From the NCBI GenBank assembly GCA_018380115.1, contig JAGZUF010000012.1, positions 1 to 64,000 on the forward strand: a DNA stretch of 64,000 nucleotides, written 5' to 3'. Both the position numbers and the translations under genes were made by a program. How positions within the stretch are numbered: position 1 is the first letter of the stretch; each line of letters opens with the position of its first letter. The notes below the pieces were generated by a model. That model was not told where the DNA came from, made no database searches, and saw nothing but the letters and a program-made list of their open reading frames with translations. Positions 35,114 through 44,319 of this stretch are shown here, in pieces. Origin of the DNA: Oscillospiraceae bacterium. GTDB taxonomy: Bacteria > Bacillota > Clostridia > Oscillospirales > Ruminococcaceae.

Positions 35114-36151
35114 TTATTTCTTCAACACCGTACCAACGGCGTCCTTTAACGGATGGTGGCAGGCACAGAAATGGCCCGGCTCCACCTCGCACATTTTTGG
35201 CGGTATTTTGCTGCATTCCTCTGTCGCATAGCGGCAGCGTGTGTGGAAATGGCACCCAGGAGGCGGTGCCGCCGGGCTGGGCAGATCGCCCTCCAAAATC
35301 ACCTTTGGGCGCTTGTCGCGCAAAGAGGGGTCCGGAATCGGCACGGCCGACATCAGGCCCTCTGTATAAGGGTGGCGCGGGTGGCTAAAAATATCCTCTG
35401 TTTTGGCGTATTCCACAATACGGCCCAAGTACATCACCGCCACATGCGTGCTCACATGCTTCACCGAGGGAAGGGCGTGCGAAATGAAAATGTAGGTGAG
35501 TTCAAACTCCTTCTGCAGGCCCACCAGCAGGTTCAAAATCTGCGCCTGAATAGACACGTCCAGCGCCGAGATGGGTTCGTCGCAGATGATGAGCTTCGGG
35601 CGAAGGGCCAGCGCGCGGGCAATGCCGATGCGCTGGCGCTGCCCGCCGGAAAACTCGTGCGGAAAGCGGCCGATATACTCCTGCGGCAGGCCCACTACTT
35701 CCATCAAGCGGCACACTGCCTTATGCAGCTCTTCCCCGCTGAGGTGTTCGTTGGCGCGGAACGGCTCTGCAATGAGGTCGAACACGCGCATGCGCGGGTC
35801 AAGCGAGGAGTATGGGTCCTGAAAAATCATCTGGATATCGCGGCGCAAGGGCTTGAGCTCTTTGGGCGACATTTTCGCAATATCCCTACCCTCGAACAAA
35901 ACCTCGCCCTCACTTGGGTCCAAAAGGCGGATGATGCAGTTGCCGGTAGTAGATTTGCCGCAGCCGCTTTCCCCCACAAGGCCCAGCGTTTCGCCCGGAC
36001 GGATGGCAAAGCTCACGCCGTCCACGGCGCGCAGGTACTGCTTGCCCTTGCCGATGGAGAAGCCGTGGGTAATATCAAAGTATTTTTTCAGGCCCTTCAC
36101 TTCCAGCAGATATTCCGGGCGCTCTTTGGCGGTTTGGTTCTCGTTTGCCAT
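35114..36151 (-). CDS. oppF: Oligopeptide/dipeptide ABC transporter ATPase (OppF/DppF)
   Basis: This 345-residue ATPase has Walker A GESGCGKSTTGN, signature FSGGQRQRIGIARALAL, Walker B LIICDEPISALDVS, and the oligo_HPY C-terminal domain with three Cys (PGCHFHTRCRYATEECSK) typical of OppD/F. It pairs with OppD to power peptide import. The start at 36151 follows AAGGAGGG directly after the OppD stop. It is the last gene of the operon. Confidence 0.92.
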   Translation of the reverse strand: MANENQTAKERPEYLLEVKGLKKYFDITHGFSIGKGKQYLRAVDGVSFAIRPGETLGLVGESGCGKSTTGNCIIRLLDPSEGEVLFEGRDIAKMSPKELKPLRRDIQMIFQDPYSSLDPRMRVFDLIAEPFRANEHLSGEELHKAVCRLMEVVGLPQEYIGRFPHEFSGGQRQRIGIARALALRPKLIICDEPISALDVSIQAQILNLLVGLQKEFELTYIFISHALPSVKHVSTHVAVMYLGRIVEYAKTEDIFSHPRHPYTEGLMSAVPIPDPSLRDKRPKVILEGDLPSPAAPPPGCHFHTRCRYATEECSKIPPKMCEVEPGHFCACHHPLKDAVGTVLKK

Positions 36152-36153
36152 AT

Positions 36154-37155
36154 TCAGCCCTCCTTCTCTGCCAAAAGGCAGCGCGAATAGTGGCCGGGGG
36201 CCACCTCTACCAGCGAAGGCATGGTGTTGCGGCACGCCTCGGTGGCATATTTGCACCTTGGATGAAAGCGGCAGCCTTTGGGCAGGTTGCTCAGGCTTGG
36301 CACAGTGCCTGCAATGGGCTCCAGCTCGTCCTCCTGCTGCTGCACGTTGATGGTGCTGTTCAACAGGCCCTGCGTGTAGGGGTGCTTGGGGTTGTGGAAC
36401 AGCGTATATACGTCCGCCTCCTCCACAATCTGCCCGGTATACATCACCACAACGCGGTCTGCCATTTCTGCCACCACGCCCAAATCGTGCGTGATGAACA
36501 GGATGGAGGTGTCAAAATCCTTGATGAGGTTCTGCATCAGGTGCAGTATCTGCGCCTGAATGGTCACGTCCAGCGCCGTGGTGGGCTCGTCCGCTATCAG
36601 CAGCTTGGGATTGCACGAAAGCGCAATGGCTATCATGATGCGCTGGCGCATGCCGCCGGACAATTCGTGCGGGTAGCTTTTATACACAGCCTCCGGGCGG
36701 GGGATGCCTGTTTTGCGGATGATGTCGATGCTCATTTCCTTCGCCTGCTGCTTTGTGCAGCCGGGTATGTGCGTAAGGAACTGCTCGGAAAGCTGGTTGC
36801 CAATGGTGTACAGCGGGTTCAGGCTGGTGAGTGGGTCCTGAAAAATCATGGCCATCTCAGTACCGCGCATTTTGCGCTTGACTTTGGGCGGAATGGTGGT
36901 GAGGTCTTTCCCGTCCAGAACCATGTGCTCTGCCTTCACCTCGCCCGGGCGCTCTATCAAGTCCATCACCGCAAGGCTGGTGACGCTTTTGCCGCAGCCG
37001 CTCTCGCCCACAAGGGCAAGCAGCTCGCCCTTTTTCACTTGAAAATCCAAGTGTTCCACGGCGTTCACATAGCCCTTTTTCGTTTTGAAGCGGATGTTCA
37101 GGTCTTTAACATCCAACAGAACATCGCTTTTGGTTTTTGCCGCATTCGGTTCCAT
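36154..37155 (-). CDS. oppD: Oligopeptide/dipeptide ABC transporter ATPase (OppD/DppD)
   Basis: This 333-residue ATPase has Walker A GESGCGKSVTSLA, signature LSGGMRQRIMIAIALSC, Walker B LLIADEPTTALDVT, and the C-terminal Cys-rich PKGCRFHPRCKYATEACRN that may hold an iron-sulfur cluster in this family. An ATG two codons upstream abuts the AGGAGGGG, so ATG 37155, seven bases from it, is preferred. Confidence 0.92.
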   Translation of the reverse strand: MEPNAAKTKSDVLLDVKDLNIRFKTKKGYVNAVEHLDFQVKKGELLALVGESGCGKSVTSLAVMDLIERPGEVKAEHMVLDGKDLTTIPPKVKRKMRGTEMAMIFQDPLTSLNPLYTIGNQLSEQFLTHIPGCTKQQAKEMSIDIIRKTGIPRPEAVYKSYPHELSGGMRQRIMIAIALSCNPKLLIADEPTTALDVTIQAQILHLMQNLIKDFDTSILFITHDLGVVAEMADRVVVMYTGQIVEEADVYTLFHNPKHPYTQGLLNSTINVQQQEDELEPIAGTVPSLSNLPKGCRFHPRCKYATEACRNTMPSLVEVAPGHYSRCLLAEKEG

Positions 37156-37171
37156 ATGCATACCCCTCCTT

Positions 37172-38086
37172 TCAGCGCAGGCCCTGGTTCTTCGGGTCCA
37201 GCACGTCCCGCAGCCAGTTGCCCAGCAGCATGATGCCCAGCACGGTCAGGGAAATGGCAATGCCGGGGAATGTCGCCATCCACCAGTTGGTGGCCAGATA
37301 ATTGCGGCCGTCCGAAAGCATTACGCCCCACGACACAGCGGGCGGCTGGATGCCAAGGCCCAGGAAGCTGAGCGACGCCTCAATCAGAATGCTGGAAGCC
37401 ACGCTCAGGGTGGATACCACAATAAATGTGGGCAGGATATTCGGCAGGATATGCCGCAGCATAATCATTTTGCCGGAGGTGCCGATGGTGCGCGCCGCCT
37501 TGATGTATTCCTTGTTCTTCAGGCCCAGCACCTCGCTGCGCACCATGCGCGCATAGAACGGCCAGTTCGTCACACCTATCACGAACACCAGAGTGAGAAC
37601 ACCGGGGTCCATGATGGTGAGGATAACCATAGCGAACAGCGTGAGCGGGATGGAATAGAACGCATCTGTGATGCGCATGACAACAGAATCAATCCACCCG
37701 CCGAAATAGCCCGACAGGATACCCATGATGGTGCCGATAATGCCGGCCACCACCACCGAGAAAATACCCACCAGCAGCGACACGCGCGAGCCGATGAGGA
37801 TGCGCGAGAACACGTCGCGCCCCAGAATATCCGTGCCGAGGATGTGCTCTGCAGAGCCGCCCTCAAGCCAGCATGGCGGCTGTGCCATATTGGCAAGGTC
37901 TATCTCTTCCGGCGTGCAGGGAATGATGACATTGGCAAAGACGGAGATAAGCACCACCACTAGAACAATAATAAAGCCCAGCATGCCCGAAGGGCTTTTC
38001 AGAAGAAGGCGCGGAAGGTCGAACAGGATAGAGCGCTCGCGCGCCTGCTTTTTTGCTTCGGAGGACGTTTTTGTTTTGTCAGCCAT
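37172..38086 (-). CDS. oppC: Peptide ABC transporter permease (OppC/DppC)
   Basis: This 304-residue membrane permease has the OppC N-terminal domain (RLLLKSPSGMLGFIIVLVVV), about six transmembrane segments, and the EAA loop RTIGTSGKMIMLRHILPN. It forms the translocation pore with OppB. AGGAGGAAAG precedes the start. Confidence 0.92.
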   Translation of the reverse strand: MADKTKTSSEAKKQARERSILFDLPRLLLKSPSGMLGFIIVLVVVLISVFANVIIPCTPEEIDLANMAQPPCWLEGGSAEHILGTDILGRDVFSRILIGSRVSLLVGIFSVVVAGIIGTIMGILSGYFGGWIDSVVMRITDAFYSIPLTLFAMVILTIMDPGVLTLVFVIGVTNWPFYARMVRSEVLGLKNKEYIKAARTIGTSGKMIMLRHILPNILPTFIVVSTLSVASSILIEASLSFLGLGIQPPAVSWGVMLSDGRNYLATNWWMATFPGIAISLTVLGIMLLGNWLRDVLDPKNQGLR

Positions 38087-38101
38087 TGCTCTTTCCTCCT
38101 C

Positions 38102-39016
38102 TCAGTAGCGGATGCGCGGGTCGATGATGCAGTATACCAGGTCTGCCAGAAGGTTGGCCGCCATGGTGATAAGCGCAATGATTACCACGCACGCCTGCAC
38201 CACGCTCATGTCATGCGAGCCGATGCTCTGCACCACAAGCTGCCCCAGGCCGGGCCATGCAAACACGGTTTCCGTAATAAGTGCGCCGCCCACAAGGTTC
38301 GGTATCTGCAGCGCAACAATGGTGACCACCGGCACCAGGGCGTTTTTGAAGGCGTGCTTGAACACCACCTTGCCGTTGGAGATGCCCTTGCTGCGGGCTG
38401 TGCGGATATAGTCCTGCTGCATAATCTCCAGCATGCCGCTGCGCACCAGCGGCACAATTTGCGTGGCTGTGTTGATGGTAAGCGTGGCGCAGGGAAGCAC
38501 CAGGTTCAGCCATGTGCCGCGGCCCGACACCGGCAGCACCTTCAGCGTTACGCCGAACAGCAGGATGAGCATAATGCCCACCCAGAAGCTGGGCATGGAG
38601 CGCCCCAGAGAAGAAATGCCGCTGACCACCACGTCAAAGGGCGAATCCTTCGTATGGGCGCTGAGAATGCCCAGCGGAATGGCCACCAGAATAGAGCACA
38701 GCAGTGAAACGCTGGCAAGCTGCAGCGTGGCAGGCATTTTTTCCATCACCACACTCATAGCCGAAGTGCCGTAGCGGAAGCTCGTCCCGAAATCGCCGTG
38801 CAGGGCGTTTTTGATAAAAATGCCATACTGTACATACAGCGGTTCGTTCAGGCCAAGCGCCTCGCGCAGCACCTCACGGTCCGCCGTAGTGGCCTCCGGC
38901 GGCAGCAGCATTGCAGTGGGGTCGCCCGAGGCATTTACGAACAGGAATGTAATGATGGTGATGATGAACAGCACCGGTATCATCTGCAAAACCCTTCGTA
39001 GCATGTATTTCAGCAT
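38102..39016 (-). CDS. oppB: Peptide ABC transporter permease (OppB/DppB)
   Basis: This 304-residue permease begins MLKYMLRRVLQMIPVLFIIT, the standard OppB/DppB N-terminus. It includes the EAA loop RTARSKGISNGKVVFKHAFKN and ends with DLVYCIIDPRIRY, as usual for the family. The frame is open for 62 codons upstream, but GGGGGAGGAAAG at 39016 fixes the start. Confidence 0.92.
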   Translation of the reverse strand: MLKYMLRRVLQMIPVLFIITIITFLFVNASGDPTAMLLPPEATTADREVLREALGLNEPLYVQYGIFIKNALHGDFGTSFRYGTSAMSVVMEKMPATLQLASVSLLCSILVAIPLGILSAHTKDSPFDVVVSGISSLGRSMPSFWVGIMLILLFGVTLKVLPVSGRGTWLNLVLPCATLTINTATQIVPLVRSGMLEIMQQDYIRTARSKGISNGKVVFKHAFKNALVPVVTIVALQIPNLVGGALITETVFAWPGLGQLVVQSIGSHDMSVVQACVVIIALITMAANLLADLVYCIIDPRIRY

Positions 39017-39183
39017 AACTTTCCTCCCCCTTTGTCTTTTTGAAGCGCGGTCATGTCGAACAGGGCGCGGCCCGGCCGCGCGGCTCATGTCCAAACAGCG
39101 GGAAACCACACGGCCGGCGGCGCTGCGGCCGGGGCGTTGGTTCCAAGCTGTTTGGGCACGAGCACAAGCCGGTTGCCTGAGCG

Positions 39184-39219
39184 CAGGGGCCCGGCGGCAC
39201 AAAACCGCCGGGCCCCCTG
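39184..39219 (-). terminator. Intra-operon hairpin between oppA and oppB
   Basis: A 14-bp GC-rich stem (CAGGGGCCCGGCGG against CCGCCGGGCCCCCTG, one bulge) lies 38 bp after the OppA stop without a T tract. It probably protects the oppA mRNA 3' end, or reduces read-through so that binding protein exceeds permease. Confidence 0.55.
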
Positions 39220-39256
39220 CCCAGTTAGAACCGACTTGGTTGTGCCTGTTATATGT

Positions 39257-40840
39257 TTAAGCTTTGCGGATGGTGGTCAGGTTCCACACGTCGTCCAGAC
39301 GGGGCACCATGGTGATGCTGTCGTTCACGCCATAGCTGTTGTCGATTTGGCAAATGATGACATAGGGCACTTCGTCCGCCACCATCTGCTGCATCTCCTG
39401 GAACAGCTGGGTGCGCTTTTCCTCATCCATGTTGAACTCGGCTTCATAGTACATGTCGATGTACTCCTGGTTGTTCCAGTTGCTTTCGCCAGAGGTGTTC
39501 TCACCAAAGTAGCCGATCATGCCGTAAGAGGCATCGAAGAAGCCAAGGCCGAAGCACGTCATGAAGCCATCCTCTGCGCTGTGGGCGCTGAACACGTTGG
39601 AATACGCGCTGGATTCCAGCAGCTGCAAATCCACCGTGATGCCCACCTGGCTCAGCATCGCCACAATGGCCTGCGAGATTTCAGAGTCCATCAGATATTT
39701 GCCCGTAGGAGCCTCGATCTTCATGCTGAAGCCGTCGGGGTAGCCCGCCTCAGCCAGAAGCTCTTTCGCCTTTTCGGGGTCGTAGTTGTACTTGCCCACA
39801 AGGTCCTCATTGCAGCCGTTCACGCCGCTGGGAATACGGGTGAGCATCGGGGTGCCGGCGCCCTGCAGGATGGTATCTACAATCGTCTTGTCGTCAATGG
39901 CATAGTCGATGGCCTGGCGCACGCGCAGGTCAGCGGTGGGGCCCTTGTCGGTTTTCAGCGCCAGCTGGTACACACGGGTAGACGGGCCGTTCACAACGCT
40001 CGTGCCCTCGTTGCCGTTCACGCGCTCCCACTCGGTGGGGATGACCATGTTCACGGCGTCCACAGTGCCGGCAATCAGCTCGCCCACGCGGGTGGAGGAT
40101 TCCGGGATCACACGGAAGATAACTTCCTCCCAATCCTCGTTCTTTTCGCCGTAGTAATCTTCAAAGGGCACCAGTGTGACGTGGTCGTCCTTCACATACT
40201 CGGTCAGCTTATACGGGCCGCTGCCAATGGGGGCGGCAAGGAAGGCATCCTCGCCGTTCTCCTCAATATAAGCCTTCGGCAGCACAGCGGCGCCGCCCTT
40301 GGCCAGCAGGTTCAGCATAATGGGGTACGGCTCTTTGCTGACGACATGCACGGTGTACTCGTCCACCGCCACGGCCTCTTTCAGCGGGCTGAAGTTCATA
40401 TAGTCCGAGCTGGATTCATCCGTCATGACGCGCGTCAGGGAATACGCCACATCCTCAGCCGTCACGGGCGTGCCGTCATGGAACAGGGCGTCCTCGCGGA
40501 TCTTGAACTCCCAGGTCACCTGATCCTCCAGCAGCTCGTAGCTCTCTGCCAGGTCCATTACCAGTTCGCCGTTGTCGTCCTGCTTGACAAGGTTGCTGTA
40601 CACGTTGTACAGCACGGACGTGGTGTTGCCGTTGTTCAGCGCCTGCGGGTCTGTCGTCAGCAGGTCGGCATTCATGGCAAGGGTGAGCGTGGTGCTGTCG
40701 TTGCCAGCCGCCGCCGAGCCTGCGCTGGCGGATGCCGGTGCGCTGCTGCTTGCCGGGCTGCCGCCGCAGCCGGCCAGAACAGTGGCCAGCATCAGAACAG
40801 CAAGGCAAAGCGCAAGGCCGTTGCGAAGTTTCTTGTTCAT
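39257..40840 (-). CDS. oppA: Peptide ABC transporter substrate-binding lipoprotein (OppA/DppA)
   Basis: This 527-residue SBP_bac_5 protein has a lipoprotein signal peptide with lipobox TVLAGCGG. A Ser/Ala-rich spacer and the family core follow (WEFKIREDALFHDGTPVTAEDVAYSL trimmed here to FHDGTPVTAEDV, then YPIMLNLLAKGG and DLRVRQAIDYAID). It captures extracellular peptides or peptide-like compounds for the OppBCDF importer. Ligand choice is not predictable. In this operon it may favour a glycated or sugar-bearing peptide. Confidence 0.92.
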   Translation of the reverse strand: MNKKLRNGLALCLAVLMLATVLAGCGGSPASSSAPASASAGSAAAGNDSTTLTLAMNADLLTTDPQALNNGNTTSVLYNVYSNLVKQDDNGELVMDLAESYELLEDQVTWEFKIREDALFHDGTPVTAEDVAYSLTRVMTDESSSDYMNFSPLKEAVAVDEYTVHVVSKEPYPIMLNLLAKGGAAVLPKAYIEENGEDAFLAAPIGSGPYKLTEYVKDDHVTLVPFEDYYGEKNEDWEEVIFRVIPESSTRVGELIAGTVDAVNMVIPTEWERVNGNEGTSVVNGPSTRVYQLALKTDKGPTADLRVRQAIDYAIDDKTIVDTILQGAGTPMLTRIPSGVNGCNEDLVGKYNYDPEKAKELLAEAGYPDGFSMKIEAPTGKYLMDSEISQAIVAMLSQVGITVDLQLLESSAYSNVFSAHSAEDGFMTCFGLGFFDASYGMIGYFGENTSGESNWNNQEYIDMYYEAEFNMDEEKRTQLFQEMQQMVADEVPYVIICQIDNSYGVNDSITMVPRLDDVWNLTTIRKA

Positions 40841-40908
40841 ACTTTTTCCTCCTTCTGATACGTTACACGTACAGTATATTTCTATCCGGCCAGGCCGGGT
40901 AGTTCCTG

Positions 40909-42273
40909 TCACTCCTGACACGCGAACTCGTGCATCATGGTGGCCGTAATGCGGATCATGTCGTAAAACGCGTCCACTGCCAAATGCTCATTTGGGGAAT
41001 GGATGTTCGCATTCTTGCTGGAAGCGCCGAACATGGCCGCGGGGATATTGGCCTCTTTGCAGAAGACGTACATCGGGGACGTGCCGCCCGAGGTGCACTG
41101 GATGCAGGGCTGTTCGTGGAACAGCGTTTCCATGGTGCGCACGATGGCCTTGCAGAAGGGCGAGTTCGGGTCGCTGCGGAAAGCAGAGCAGCCGGAATGG
41201 CATTTGATCTCAATATCGGCAAAGCCGTGCTTATCCAGATGCTGGCGCAGCAGCTTCAGGATGCGGTCCGGTTCCTGCCCGGGCACAAGGCGGAAATCTA
41301 TTTTGCAGCTTGCCTTGCCCGGCAGCACCGTCTTGCTGCCCTCGCCCTGATAACCCGCCGTGATACCGCAGATATTGCAGGTGGGCTGATAATACAGGCG
41401 CTTGAGAAGGTCCTCGCCGTGCTCGTCATTGATGAACTTTTCAATACCCAGAATGTTTTTCTTGGTGTCTTCCTCACTGAATACGTCCGTTTTCAGTGCG
41501 TCCAGCTCAGCCTGCGAAATGGGCTGGATGCCGTCGTAGAAACCGTCGATCAGAATTTTGCCCGTCTTGTCACGCAGGGTGTTCAGCGCTTCCACCAGGT
41601 GCCACACGGCGCTGGGCATGATGGCCGCGTACATCGAGTGCGCGTCCTTCTCGCTCACCTTCGCGTGCAGCTCCACATATAAAAGGCCTTTTACGCCCAT
41701 GGTGATCTCGGCCGGGCCGCCCTTTTCACGGTGGCCGCCCTCCCACACATAGCCGTCGCACTGAATCATCTCCGGATGTGCCTTGGCCACGCTCTCCAGA
41801 TGGGGGCTGCCGCTCTCCTCTTCGCCTTCAAAACAGAACTTCACATTCAGGGGCAGCTTGCCATGCACCTTCTGCCATGCGTCCACTGCGCACAGACGGG
41901 TGACAAGGCCATCCTTGTTGTCCGCCACGCCGCGGGCATAGATAACGCCGTCGCGGATATCGGCCGAATACGGCGGGGTAATCCATTCATCAATGGGGTC
42001 CACCGGTTGCACGTCATAATGGTCATAGAAGCCGAACGTGCGGTCCACTTCGCCCTTTATCTCGCCGTAAATAAACGGGCTGCCGCCGGTCTCCAGCACG
42101 GTAGGCTCCACACCAAGCTTTTTCAGCTCGTCCACCACCATGCCGGCCATTTTTTCAATGCCTTCGCCCGTGGCCGCTATGCTGGGCTGGCGGCAGAAGC
42201 GCAGCAAAAGCTCCAGATATTCCTCTTTGTGCTCTTCAATGTAATCCAGTACCTTTTGCACTTTTTCGTCCAT
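40909..42273 (-). CDS. M20 family dipeptidase
   Basis: This 454-residue metallopeptidase of the M20/ArgE/DapE clan has metal ligands in YDHYDVQPVDP, ARGVADNKDG, CFEGEEESGSPH (the catalytic Glu pair), and ANIHSPNEHLAVD. It is the CNDP/dipeptidase subtype and hydrolyses di- or tripeptides delivered by the Opp transporter in the cytoplasm. Twenty-eight extra codons upstream were rejected because AAGGAGG precedes ATG 42273. Confidence 0.88.
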   Translation of the reverse strand: MDEKVQKVLDYIEEHKEEYLELLLRFCRQPSIAATGEGIEKMAGMVVDELKKLGVEPTVLETGGSPFIYGEIKGEVDRTFGFYDHYDVQPVDPIDEWITPPYSADIRDGVIYARGVADNKDGLVTRLCAVDAWQKVHGKLPLNVKFCFEGEEESGSPHLESVAKAHPEMIQCDGYVWEGGHREKGGPAEITMGVKGLLYVELHAKVSEKDAHSMYAAIMPSAVWHLVEALNTLRDKTGKILIDGFYDGIQPISQAELDALKTDVFSEEDTKKNILGIEKFINDEHGEDLLKRLYYQPTCNICGITAGYQGEGSKTVLPGKASCKIDFRLVPGQEPDRILKLLRQHLDKHGFADIEIKCHSGCSAFRSDPNSPFCKAIVRTMETLFHEQPCIQCTSGGTSPMYVFCKEANIPAAMFGASSKNANIHSPNEHLAVDAFYDMIRITATMMHEFACQE

Positions 42274-42316
42274 AATGAGCCTCCTTGAAGTTTTTTTCTG
42301 ATATAAATATGGTATT

Positions 42317-43528
42317 TCAAACACTCTGCCGGGCCTGGCCGGCCTTTGTGCGGGCATCCACCCACACGCCGCCCAGGCGGGACAGGATGCCGAAACCGAA
42401 AATCAGGCAGGTAAACAGCACCATCACGCTGCGGGCCGGAAGCTGGCTGTACAGCCAGCCGTACAAAAATGCGCCTGTGCTGCTGCCGATACCTTTGCTG
42501 GCCACCGTCTTCATCGTCTGGGCGGTGCTGCTCACCTCCCGGCTGAAGGTGCGGCCTATCATCAAAGTGATGGGCGTCAGGATAAGCGCCTGCGCGCTTC
42601 CGCCGATAAAATGAAACACGGCTACCAGAAAAAACGGGAACTGCTGCGTTCCAATCAGCGCAAGAGAAAGAATGCGCCCGCTGAACACCAGAAAACCCAG
42701 CATTACCATTGTTTTGGGGTGCAGCACCGGCTGGATGGCCGGCATCAGGGAAAAGGCCACCGTCTGCCCTACCATGGCAATAGTGATAAGCACTGAGGTA
42801 TATTCTGTGGAAAAACCCCTGTCGGACATATACACCGCCAGGTAGGAAAGCGCCCCCGCCTCGGAAAAACCCCACAGCACCATAGTGCCGTAAATATAGG
42901 CCGACTGCCAGCTTGTAAACAGCTGCTTCACGGGCACTCCGGCCTTTTGGCGCCGGGGCACACCGCTGCTCTCTTTCATCAGCAGAGACATGGCAACACA
43001 CAGCGCAGCGAACAGCATGCATACCGGGAACAGCGATGTGGTGCCCAGCCGCGGGATAAGCACCCCTGCCAGAATAGCGCCGCCGCTGTAACCCAAAGGC
43101 GACCCCACGCGGAACAGGCCAAAATAGCGGGTGTCGCTTTCCAGCTGCTCCAGAAGAAGCTTGTCTACAAGGTCGCAGCATGAAACGACAAAATAGCCGT
43201 ACAATGCATAAGCGGCCGCCAAGTGCGGCAGTGTGGCAGCGCGCGACATATACAGCACTACCAGCACTACACAGGAAAAGCAGATGCTTACCGTCAGCCG
43301 GGGCCGGCGCGTTTTATCGGCAAAATAGCCTATCGTCATGGCAGAGACGATGGTCACTACATAAAACAGGCCGTTCAGCATGCCTATCTGCACGCTGTTC
43401 ATGCCTCGCAGCTCGAAATACAGGCCAAGATAAGGGACAAACAGCGCCTCCGCTACCCAGTAAAATATAAAAAACAGAAAATATGGGATGCTGCGCAGCA
43501 GCGGATGCATGCGGTTCGTTTCAGACAA
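42317..43528 (-). CDS. MFS transporter
   Basis: This 403-residue integral membrane protein has about twelve hydrophobic segments and the MFS loop motif GYFADKTRRPR between helices 2 and 3. The N-terminus (RSIPYFLFFIFYWVAEALFVPYL) resembles the LacY/nucleoside-symporter-like MFS_1-like group. It may export a product or import a sugar for the adjacent kinase. Translation appears to start at TTG 43528, six bases after AGGGG, overlapping the DeoR stop by 8 bp. The next ATG (43510) has no ribosome binding site. Confidence 0.8.
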   Translation of the reverse strand: MSETNRMHPLLRSIPYFLFFIFYWVAEALFVPYLGLYFELRGMNSVQIGMLNGLFYVVTIVSAMTIGYFADKTRRPRLTVSICFSCVVLVVLYMSRAATLPHLAAAYALYGYFVVSCCDLVDKLLLEQLESDTRYFGLFRVGSPLGYSGGAILAGVLIPRLGTTSLFPVCMLFAALCVAMSLLMKESSGVPRRQKAGVPVKQLFTSWQSAYIYGTMVLWGFSEAGALSYLAVYMSDRGFSTEYTSVLITIAMVGQTVAFSLMPAIQPVLHPKTMVMLGFLVFSGRILSLALIGTQQFPFFLVAVFHFIGGSAQALILTPITLMIGRTFSREVSSTAQTMKTVASKGIGSSTGAFLYGWLYSQLPARSVMVLFTCLIFGFGILSRLGGVWVDARTKAGQARQSV

Positions 43529-44294
43529 GCTCTACCCCTATCCCCTTCTCGCGCAAGGCGGACACATACTTTTCGTCCAGCTCTCTGCCGGTGATGACAA
43601 TATCAAATTTTTCCAGTGGCGCCACATGCATGAACGCATAAGAGCCGAACTTGGTATGGTCACACAGGAGGATGGTCTTCTGGGAATTCTCTATCATGCT
43701 CTGCTTGAGCGGTACATCGTTCTGGTTATGGCTCATGATGCCACCCTGCAGGTTCACGGCGTCCGCACCGATGAACGCCACCTTGGCATACATCTGGCGG
43801 ATGGCATTTTCTGCAAAATAACCGTGGAAGCCGAAATACTGGCGGCGGAATACACCGCCTATCATCAAAAGGTCCACATACTCTTTGTTTACAAGCTCCA
43901 GCGCCACATACAAATCATATGTAATAATGCCCAGATGGTTTCGCACCGGCAGTTCCTTGGCCAGTTCCAGCACAGTAGAACCGGAATCGAACATAATATT
44001 GTCGCCCTCATAAATATAGGCGCTGGCAGCCCGCGCGATGCGGTTCTTCTCATCCATATTGACTGAAAGGCGCATGGCATACGTTGGATCCAGCGAGGCC
44101 GCCTCTCTCGCCTGAAGAATCACGCCGCCGCGCGTCTTCTGCAGCACGCCGCGGCTGGCCAGCTCGTCCACATCGCGGCGCACCGTGGCCATGGAGACGT
44201 GCAGGTATTCGGCCAGCTCTTCCAGTGTCATGATGCCGTCACCGTTCTGGTCGGCAAGCTCTGTAATCATGTGAAAACGCTCTGCTCGTATCAT
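43521..44294 (-). CDS. DeoR/GlpR-family transcriptional regulator
   Basis: This 257-residue regulator has an N-terminal DeoR winged HTH (LEELAEYLHVSMATVRRDVDEL) and a C-terminal sugar-phosphate sensor domain (DNIMFDSGSTVLELAKEL, IGGVFRRQYFGF, LLCDHTKF). It usually represses a sugar operon and is relieved by a phosphorylated intermediate, here perhaps the product of the FGGY kinase encoded next to it. The nearby divergent promoter region (46679-47265) is the likely target. Confidence 0.9.
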   Translation of the reverse strand: MIRAERFHMITELADQNGDGIMTLEELAEYLHVSMATVRRDVDELASRGVLQKTRGGVILQAREAASLDPTYAMRLSVNMDEKNRIARAASAYIYEGDNIMFDSGSTVLELAKELPVRNHLGIITYDLYVALELVNKEYVDLLMIGGVFRRQYFGFHGYFAENAIRQMYAKVAFIGADAVNLQGGIMSHNQNDVPLKQSMIENSQKTILLCDHTKFGSYAFMHVAPLEKFDIVITGRELDEKYVSALREKGIGVELV

Positions 44295-44319
44295 AACAGT
44301 GTAACTCTCCCGTTATTGC

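Noticed and set aside
39053..40858. Very long plus-strand open frame (about 600 codons) opposite the oppA gene
   Set aside because: It is the antisense of a clear SBP_bac_5 lipoprotein, is Val/His/Arg-rich from GC-driven codon mirroring, and has no ribosome binding site or family motif.
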